Below, piece after piece: positions 1-3,967 of a stretch of DNA of 5,817 nucleotides. A program made the position numbers and the translations under genes. Origin of the DNA: Gammaproteobacteria bacterium (GTDB lineage Bacteria; Pseudomonadota; Gammaproteobacteria; Comchoanobacterales; Comchoanobacteraceae); NCBI GenBank assembly GCA_030829925.1, contig JAURNZ010000078.1, positions 1 through 5,817 on the forward strand. The letters are read 5' to 3'. Position 1 is the stretch's first letter. Each line of letters begins with the position of its first letter. Under the pieces are notes generated by a model, which had not been told where the DNA came from, did not search any database, and saw only the letters and a list, made by a program, of their open reading frames with translations.

Positions 1-345
1 GTTAGATGGTAATTTGCCATCAAAATCGTTGACAATCATTTGGGCAGATTTGTGAATGTTTCTAGCTCGAGCATAATAGCCTAGCCCGGACCATATTGCT
101 AAAACCTCATCGATGTTTGCGTTTGCAAGTGCTGCTATGTTGGGGAATTGTGTCATGAACTTTTTAAAATAGTTTATGACTGTTCCAACTTGGGTTTGTT
201 GAAGCATGATTTCTGAAATCCATGTTGCATATGCACCTGAATGCTGCCACGGCAAGTGGTGTCTGCCAAATTTTTCTTGCCAAGTCACCACAGATAATGC
301 AAAATTATCTTTTAATAATTCATTTGTACCAACACTTTCAGTCAT
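1..345 (-). CDS. mutY: Adenine DNA glycosylase MutY, N-terminal part (cut by window edge)
   Basis: MutY removes adenine mispaired with 8-oxoguanine, the last defence against oxidative G:C to T:A change. Translating the minus strand from the ATG at 345 gives 115 uninterrupted codons running off the left edge, about a third of a usual MutY of roughly 350 residues. Visible landmarks are LPWQ (31-34), the block SEIMLQQTQV (44-53) whose E45 matches the catalytic Glu37 of the E. coli enzyme, and GLGYYARARN of the HhH-GPD fold. The helix-hairpin-helix, catalytic Asp, iron-sulfur cluster and C-terminal 8-oxoG-recognition domain lie outside the window. The ATG at 345 is the only ATG that keeps the usual N-terminal length (about 8 residues longer than E. 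coli); GTG codons 19/20 would remove the first helix. No Shine-Dalgarno sequence is visible before it. It diverges from trmB, as these genes do in E. coli, but here their start codons overlap. Confidence 0.95.
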   Translation of the reverse strand, partial: MTESVGTNELLKDNFALSVVTWQEKFGRHHLPWQHSGAYATWISEIMLQQTQVGTVINYFKKFMTQFPNIAALANANIDEVLAIWSGLGYYARARNIHKSAQMIVNDFDGKLPSN

Positions 346-1000
346 GGATAAAAATTTAAATTGTTCTAAGCAAACAATCAAGAGTTATGTTTTGCGTCAA
401 GGTAGATTGACGCAAAATCAGAAAGATGCCTTGAGCAATGCGCATGAAAATAAATTTGCTCACTATCAAGAAATAGTTTCAACACGTAAAAATCGTCAAG
501 CCATATTGGAAGTAGGGTTTGGAGATGGTCGTGCGCTATTACAGCAAGCCATTACTAACCCAGAGATAGATTTTATAGGCGTTGAAGTTTATCCACCTGG
601 TGTGGGTCAATTGTTGTGTCAGTGTCAGCTTCATAATGTTAAGAACCTATTTGTTTTTCATGGTGATGTTGAATCTCTTTTAGCACAGACTATTTTGCCA
701 ACTTGGTCAAGGGTTCAGATTTACTTTCCTGATCCATGGCATAAAAAAAGACATAAAAAACGTCGTTTGATTTCAGAATCTTTCATAAAACAATTAGAGA
801 CGATTTTATCTTGTGGCAGTCAATTACATATTATAACCGATTGGGATGATTATGCAGAGCATATTGAATTGGTCATGGCTGGTGCTAAAAGATTTTTAAA
901 AGTAGAAAACCCAAATTTAGAAAGAGCCCAAACCAAATACGAGCTTAGAGCACTTAAGCTGGGTCATACGATTCATGAGTTTCTGTATGTGCTTGGATAG
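344..1000 (+). CDS. trmB: tRNA (guanine-N7-)-methyltransferase TrmB
   Basis: A 218-residue SAM-dependent enzyme that makes m7G at position 46 of the tRNA variable loop. Family landmarks are all present: RQGRLT (18-23), the SAM-binding loop EVGFGDG (56-62), GVEVYPPGVG (79-88), the signature FPDPWHKKRHKKRR (128-141), TDW (165-167) and TKYE (197-200). E. coli TrmB is 239 residues, so this one is slightly short at the N-terminus and complete at the C-terminus. The reading frame stays open upstream to an ATG at 206, but those 46 extra codons are the antisense of conserved mutY and resemble no TrmB N-terminus, so the ATG at 344 is chosen. It has no clear Shine-Dalgarno sequence. The start shares CATG with mutY, and the 3' end overlaps the convergent regulator gene by 47 bp. 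Codons 16-25 contain a perfect 11-bp inverted repeat. Confidence 0.95.
   Translation: MDKNLNCSKQTIKSYVLRQGRLTQNQKDALSNAHENKFAHYQEIVSTRKNRQAILEVGFGDGRALLQQAITNPEIDFIGVEVYPPGVGQLLCQCQLHNVKNLFVFHGDVESLLAQTILPTWSRVQIYFPDPWHKKRHKKRRLISESFIKQLETILSCGSQLHIITDWDDYAEHIELVMAGAKRFLKVENPNLERAQTKYELRALKLGHTIHEFLYVLG
390..417. repeat. Perfect 11-bp inverted repeat in the 5' end of trmB
   Basis: TTTTGCGTCAA (390-400), a 6-nt loop GGTAGA, then TTGACGCAAAA (407-417), with no mismatch. It encodes the conserved TrmB residues around RQGRLT and can form a stem-loop in the trmB mRNA about 46 nt after the start. On the other strand it lies about 45 bp upstream of the mutY start, where an operator or promoter for mutY would have to be. 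The left arm read on the minus strand contains TTGACG, a -35-like hexamer, but no convincing -10 follows at the right distance. Function unknown; it could be coincidence in a conserved coding block. Confidence 0.6.
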
Positions 1001-1676
1001 TTTCTGATGTTATGAGTGGTTGGCGATTACCAACCCTAATCCAAATAACTTCTGCTGCGCTTAAGATGGAGACATTGAACAATATAGGTGTAATGTTTTG
1101 ACAAGCTTCCAAGTTAAGAACCGATAGGTGATAGGTGTTTGCCATTTCTCCAGGCAATATCTTTCTTATGAGTGTCCCATGTTCATGTGTTTGTACGATA
1201 GCCACTTTTTCAATTAAGTCATTGATTGCTTCACGATAGACACGAATGCCAGTAACCAAATCGTCTTGATGAACGATGGGCCACATGCTTTGATCAGTGG
1301 CGATCAAATCAATGGCATCTGTGTTATTGGCTTTAAATTTTACCAGTTCTTGAATAGCCTGTGGTTTTGGTGTTTGGCTCATCTCTTGTTTTTGAAGACT
1401 TTGCCCATTTTTAGGCACCATGCTAGGAGAGACCCCAATGCCATGAAATAGCCAGTCATGACTGGCTACAATACCTTCTGCTTGCATTGCTCTGATGAAC
1501 TGAGTAGCTCCTTTTGCAGTAAGGCCACCAAAGCGTGCACTTTCCCAGTTTTGTAATGTGCCTCTTGAAATATTATATCTATCTTTTATGGCATCCCTAG
1601 ACAAGCCAGACATCTCACGCAAACATTTAAGTCTATTTGCACGTTCTTGCGATAATTCAGATTTAGTTTTTTCCAT
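954..1676 (-). CDS. Transcriptional regulator: N-terminal helix-turn-helix plus S24/LexA-like C-terminal domain
   Basis: A 240-residue protein. Residues about 13-70 form an XRE-type helix-turn-helix, with LSRDAIKDRYNISRGTLQNW (25-44) covering the turn and recognition helix, followed by DWLFHGIG (74-81). After a polar linker (about 85-115), residues 122-216 match the LexA/CI/UmuD fold: TDQSMWP puts S130 at the nucleophile position, QDDLV is the following turn, and GTLIRKIL (167-174) aligns with the strand that carries the catalytic lysine. R171 seems to occupy the lysine position, with K172 next to it, and no Ala-Gly cleavage site is evident in the linker. It is therefore probably a dimerising, non-cleaving regulator, although K172 leaves some doubt. 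From memory, similar HTH/S24-like regulators occur in Legionella-type genomes. The last 15 or so codons run antisense into the trmB end. The gene lies 83 bp downstream of the marC-family gene on the same strand. The ATG at 1676 has no strong ribosome-binding site. Its targets are unknown. Confidence 0.85.
   Translation of the reverse strand: MEKTKSELSQERANRLKCLREMSGLSRDAIKDRYNISRGTLQNWESARFGGLTAKGATQFIRAMQAEGIVASHDWLFHGIGVSPSMVPKNGQSLQKQEMSQTPKPQAIQELVKFKANNTDAIDLIATDQSMWPIVHQDDLVTGIRVYREAINDLIEKVAIVQTHEHGTLIRKILPGEMANTYHLSVLNLEACQNITPILFNVSILSAAEVIWIRVGNRQPLITSETIQAHTETHESYDPA
1449..1468. repeat. Perfect 20-bp palindrome inside the regulator gene
   Basis: The arms TAGCCAGTCA and TGACTGGCTA abut with no spacer and no mismatch. 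The site covers codons 70-76 of the regulator, just after the helix-turn-helix. Perfect dyads without a spacer look more like a protein-binding site than an RNA hairpin. The centre, GTCATGAC, holds the same TGAC core that recurs in the marC/recA intergenic region, although the flanking bases differ. Role unproven. Confidence 0.55.
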
Positions 1677-1698
1677 AGCAATTCATTAGATCTATCAT

Positions 1699-1709
1699 TG
1701 TAAATTACA
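1699..1709. repeat. Short dyad TGTAA-A-TTACA upstream of the regulator gene
   Basis: Two 5-bp inverted arms separated by one base, 23 bp upstream of the regulator's ATG, in the 83-bp gap between the marC-family gene and the regulator. The same gap holds two direct copies of TAGTAA (1729-1734 and 1740-1745) exactly 11 bp apart, about one helical turn. Either could be a binding site for autoregulation. The gap is very AT-rich, so chance is a fair alternative. No terminator hairpin is visible after marC, so the two genes may be cotranscribed. Confidence 0.25.
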
Positions 1710-1759
1710 TTATTGAACATATTTATGCTAGTAATAAAGTAGTAAAATCTGTATTTAGT

Positions 1760-2377
1760 TTAAATATGGATGTGATAAAACAACTGCACACCATGTAAGA
1801 TGAGTTGTAAGCCAATGGATCCGATGATCAGCCCCATGATTCTATTGATGACGGTAGTAATTTTTATACTCAGTTTCGGGAGGTAAGTTGAGCTATAAAA
1901 ACAAATGCCGATCAATGCGCTAATCATTGTGATGATTGCCCATGCACTCAGGAAGTCAGAATTTCCTATGGTAACTGTGTTGAAAAAAGAGATCACTGCG
2001 ACCATTGCACCAGGTCCAACCAGTAGTGGCAGGGTTAGTGGTACAAGGGTTGGATCAGCGCTAGGATTGCATTCGTTTTTGTTATGTGCGCTTTTATGTG
2101 TTTCGCCTGAAGTCATGACAAAACCAATGTGTGCAAGTAAAAATCCACCCGCTATCGAAAATGCTGCAATAGATATACCAAATAGTTTTAAGAGCTGTGA
2201 ACCGACGATTGCCGTTATGGTTAGCCCTATCCAGGTATACATCATAATTTTTAAAGCATTTTTTCTTGCTGTGCTTTTGTCTATGTGTTGCATCATGGAA
2301 ACAAAAATAACCATGTTGCCAATAGGGTTTGTTAAAGCAAATAAACTTGCTGCTAAAGATATTAATGTTACTGACAT
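1760..2377 (-). CDS. MarC-family integral membrane protein (YchE/YhgN type)
   Basis: A 205-residue inner-membrane protein of the MarC family, formerly UPF0056. The transported substrate, if any, is not established for the family; despite the name it is not needed for multiple antibiotic resistance in E. coli. About six hydrophobic segments can be read, near residues 5-27, 43-65, 68-89, 111-133, 142-163 and 180-203, with a hydrophilic loop of about 20 residues (91-110) between the third and fourth. The family signatures are FALTNPIGN (13-21) in the first segment and LPLLVGPGAM (116-125) in the fourth, matching the two inverted structural halves. Length is normal (about 200-215). The start is well fixed: AAGGAGGA lies 6 nt upstream of ATG 2377, the best ribosome-binding site in the window. 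It diverges from recA across 142 bp that contain candidate promoters and the TGACWA repeats. The paralogue (marC, ychE or yhgN) cannot be assigned from sequence alone. Confidence 0.92.
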   Translation of the reverse strand: MSVTLISLAASLFALTNPIGNMVIFVSMMQHIDKSTARKNALKIMMYTWIGLTITAIVGSQLLKLFGISIAAFSIAGGFLLAHIGFVMTSGETHKSAHNKNECNPSADPTLVPLTLPLLVGPGAMVAVISFFNTVTIGNSDFLSAWAIITMISALIGICFYSSTYLPKLSIKITTVINRIMGLIIGSIGLQLILHGVQLFYHIHI

Positions 2378-2394
2378 AACAATCCTCCTTGATA

Positions 2395-2429
2395 TTAGTC
2401 ATTGCAGTAATTGTAGATCAAATGACTAA
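2395..2429. repeat. 9-bp inverted repeat TTAGTCATT-N17-AATGACTAA around the marC -10
   Basis: Perfect 9-bp arms at 2395-2403 and 2421-2429, separated by 17 bases. The candidate marC -10 (2410-2415) lies almost exactly at the dyad centre, where a dimeric regulator would block RNA polymerase. The arms contain two of the five TGACWA motifs of this intergenic region. Confidence 0.5.
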
Positions 2430-2472
2430 CTTTTGTCAGTTTTGTTCAACTTATGACAACACTCAATTGTCA
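2396..2472. promoter_or_regulatory. Array of five TGACWA motifs between marC and recA (candidate operator cluster)
   Basis: The hexamer TGACWA occurs at 2396-2401 (minus), 2423-2428 (plus), 2433-2438 (minus), 2454-2459 (plus) and 2467-2472 (minus). Orientation alternates strictly, and four of the five are preceded by A (the third by C). Neighbouring centres are 27, 10, 21 and 13 bp apart. Well under one copy is expected in this length by a rough base-composition estimate. The copies overlap the candidate promoters of both divergent genes. The motif resembles part of a -35 hexamer, which may explain two of the copies. The binding protein is unknown. Confidence 0.5.
2410..2439 (-). promoter_or_regulatory. 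Candidate sigma-70 promoter for the marC-family gene
   Basis: Read on the minus strand, CTGACA (2439-2434) matches the -35 consensus at 5 of 6 positions and TACAAT (2415-2410) matches the -10 at 5 of 6, with an 18-bp spacer. Transcription would start near 2403, leaving a leader of about 26 nt that contains the strong AAGGAGGA site. The -10 lies in the centre of the 2395-2429 inverted repeat, and the -35 overlaps another TGACWA copy. Confidence 0.45.
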
Positions 2473-2473
2473 T
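2453..2473. repeat. 7-bp inverted repeat ATGACAA-N7-TTGTCAT at the recA -35
   Basis: Perfect 7-bp arms at 2453-2459 and 2467-2473 with a 7-base spacer. The right arm contains the candidate recA -35 hexamer TTGTCA (2467-2472), so a protein bound here would compete with RNA polymerase. It is not a LexA box of the CTGT-N8-ACAG type. Confidence 0.5.
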
Positions 2474-2495
2474 TATCTAAAATATCTGAAATAAT
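2467..2495 (+). promoter_or_regulatory. Candidate sigma-70 promoter for recA
   Basis: TTGTCA (2467-2472, 5 of 6 to the -35 consensus) and AATAAT (2490-2495, 5 of 6 to the -10) are separated by 17 bp. Initiation near 2502 would give a short leader of about 18 nt that still includes the AAGGTG ribosome-binding site. An alternative -10, TAAAAT (2478-2483), has no good -35 partner. This promoter probably serves recA and recX, and perhaps alaS, since no terminator is seen between them. Confidence 0.45.
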
Positions 2496-2507
2496 AAGTG
2501 GATATTT

Positions 2508-2513
2508 AAGGTG
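2508..2513 (+). promoter_or_regulatory. recA ribosome-binding site AAGGTG, which decides the start codon
   Basis: AAGGTG ends 6 nt before ATG 2520, a normal Shine-Dalgarno spacing. An in-frame GTG at 2511 lies inside this element and has no ribosome-binding site of its own, so the ATG at 2520 is preferred and the protein is 345 rather than 348 residues. Confidence 0.65.
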
Positions 2514-2519
2514 AATAAC

Positions 2520-3557
2520 ATGAAAGACAACGATAGAAAAAAAGCCCTAGATGCTGCTCTAGGCCATATTGAGCGTCAATTTGGAACTGGCTCAATCATG
2601 CGTATGGGTGACAAACAAGTCAATAAAGATATTACTGCAATTTCTACGGGTTCCTTGAGGCTTGATATTGCATTAGGTATTGGTGGTTTACCAAAAGGCA
2701 GAGTCGTTGAGATTTTTGGTCCTGAATCTTCAGGTAAGACAACTTTGACATTGCATGCGGTTGCTGCTTGCCAAAAACAAGGTGGTGTTGCTGCTTTTGT
2801 TGATGCTGAGCACGCTTTAGATCCAAGCTATGCTGAAAAGTTAGGCGTGAATATTGATGATTTACTTGTGTCTCAGCCTGATACTGGTGAGCAAGCACTT
2901 GAAATTACAGATATGTTAGTGCGATCAGGTGCTGTTGACTTAGTTGTTGTTGACTCTGTAGCTGCGTTAACACCAAAAGCTGAGATTGAAGGGGATATGG
3001 GTGATCAACACGTGGGTTTACAAGCTCGGTTGATGTCACAAGCATTAAGAAAGTTAACTGCAAATATTAAGCGTTCGAATACATTGGTCATATTTATTAA
3101 CCAAATACGTATGAAGATTGGTGTGATGTTTGGGAATCCTGAAACAACTACTGGTGGTAATGCTTTGAAGTTTTATTCATCTGTTCGACTAGATATTAGA
3201 AGGATTGGTGCATTAAAACGTGGTGACGAAATCTATGGAAATGAAACTAGGGTTAAGGTTGTTAAAAATAAATTAGCACCACCATTTAAGAAAGTTGAGT
3301 TTGATATTATCTATGGTTTAGGGATTTGCAAATATGGTGAGTTGATTGACTTAGCTGTCGAAAATGAACTCATGCAAAAAGCTGGCGCATGGTATAGTTA
3401 TGATGGCAATCGTGTTGGTCAAGGTCGAGACAATGTCAGGCAATATATGAAAGATAATTCAAAAATTGTAGAGGTGCTCGAGGCTAAAATTAGAGACATC
3501 TATTTGCCAACCCCGGGAGCTCAAGAAAAAACGGAAGAGGCCTCTGCTGAAGAATGA
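2520..3557 (+). CDS. recA: Recombinase RecA
   Basis: RecA forms filaments on single-stranded DNA in the cytoplasm, drives homologous pairing and strand exchange, and acts as co-protease for LexA-type proteins. From ATG 2520 the protein is 345 residues (E. coli 353). Landmarks: Walker A GPESSGKT (67-74), the catalytic Glu in DAEHALD (E97), Walker B LVVVDS ending near D145, loop L1 around EIEGDMGDQHVG (about 155-166), and loop L2 with FGNPETTTGGNALK (204-217), identical to the E. coli motif as I recall it. The C-terminal tail is acidic (EKTEEASAEE), as is typical. The gene is intact. Its stop overlaps the recX start as ATGA, unlike E. coli, where a terminator-like hairpin separates the two. No enterobacterial LexA box lies upstream; the TGACWA repeats occupy that place. 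A small hairpin, CCTAGA-N6-TCTAGG (2546-2563), lies just after the start. Confidence 0.98.
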   Translation: MKDNDRKKALDAALGHIERQFGTGSIMRMGDKQVNKDITAISTGSLRLDIALGIGGLPKGRVVEIFGPESSGKTTLTLHAVAACQKQGGVAAFVDAEHALDPSYAEKLGVNIDDLLVSQPDTGEQALEITDMLVRSGAVDLVVVDSVAALTPKAEIEGDMGDQHVGLQARLMSQALRKLTANIKRSNTLVIFINQIRMKIGVMFGNPETTTGGNALKFYSSVRLDIRRIGALKRGDEIYGNETRVKVVKNKLAPPFKKVEFDIIYGLGICKYGELIDLAVENELMQKAGAWYSYDGNRVGQGRDNVRQYMKDNSKIVEVLEAKIRDIYLPTPGAQEKTEEASAEE

Positions 3558-3955
3558 CCCCAAGGTCAAAAGCTATGGACTTTTTAGCTAGGCGCGAGTA
3601 TGGTTTTGAGGAACTGTGCTTGCGTCTTAGTAAATGTTTTGAGTCTTCAGCTGATATTCGTGCAGCAGTAATAACCCTTCAGGACGAGGGGTTGCAATCG
3701 GATGAGCGTTTTGCTGAAGCTTTAACACAAAGACGTTTCAACCAAGGGTATGGTCCTAATTATGTTCGCCGGGAATTAAGCATGAAAAAAATTGCTTTAC
3801 ACCTCATTGATGATGCCGTTTTGAAGCATAATTGGGAAATAAATATCAAGGATGTTGTGGTCAAGAATGCACATAAAACAACACAACAATTGCAAAAGTA
3901 TCTACAATATAAAGGATATGACTTTGAAATGATTAATCGGGTAACCCGCTCATAG
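3554..3955 (+). CDS. recX: Regulatory protein RecX
   Basis: RecX binds RecA filaments and limits their growth and activity. The 133-residue product has the family's helical repeats: a first around AMDFLARREYGFEELCLRLS (7-26), a second around LQDEGLQSDERFAEALTQRR (42-61) followed by YGPNYVRREL (66-75), and a shortened third ending in KYLQYKGYDFEMINRV (115-130). E. coli RecX is 166 residues; this protein has almost no N-terminal extension but ends at the usual C-terminal motif, so it looks compact rather than truncated. The ATG at 3554 overlaps the recA stop (ATGA). The nearest purine-rich element (GAAGAGG, 3534-3540) is 13 nt away, so translation probably depends on ribosomes finishing recA. 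TGACC-CCAA-GGTCA (3555-3568) can form a small hairpin at the junction. alaS follows after 12 bp. Confidence 0.93.
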   Translation: MTPRSKAMDFLARREYGFEELCLRLSKCFESSADIRAAVITLQDEGLQSDERFAEALTQRRFNQGYGPNYVRRELSMKKIALHLIDDAVLKHNWEINIKDVVVKNAHKTTQQLQKYLQYKGYDFEMINRVTRS

Positions 3956-3967
3956 AGACAAAGAATT

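Noticed and set aside
206..343. In-frame upstream extension of trmB to an ATG at 206
   Set aside because: These 46 codons are the antisense of strongly conserved mutY (catalytic Glu region) and do not resemble any TrmB N-terminus; the ATG at 344 gives a normal start shortly before RQGRLT.
1123..1137. Tandem 7-base repeat GATAGGT x2 inside the regulator gene
   Set aside because: Only two short copies, in frame with an otherwise normal S24-like domain; no sign of a satellite or slippage-prone tract.
1266..1451. Plus-strand open frame of 61 codons inside the regulator gene
   Set aside because: It is antisense to the S24-like domain, is short, has no ribosome-binding site and shows no domain.
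2094..2402. Minus-strand open frame of 102 codons in another frame of the MarC-family gene
   Set aside because: It is a frame-shifted shadow of the 5' part of the MarC-family gene and lacks the family motifs.
1905..2429. Plus-strand open frame of 174 codons opposite the MarC-family gene
   Set aside because: It is antisense to a clear membrane protein with family signatures and a strong ribosome-binding site, and its own translation shows no recognisable domain.
2511..2519. GTG at 2511 as the recA start
   Set aside because: It lies inside the AAGGTG ribosome-binding site of ATG 2520 and has no ribosome-binding site of its own.
2644..2898. Minus-strand open frame inside recA
   Set aside because: It is antisense to the ATPase core of RecA; the glutamine/histidine-rich product is typical of a coding-strand shadow.
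3939..3949. CGGGT-A-ACCCG dyad near the recX stop as a terminator
   Set aside because: The arms leave a one-base loop, there is no T-run after it, and alaS follows at once on the same strand.
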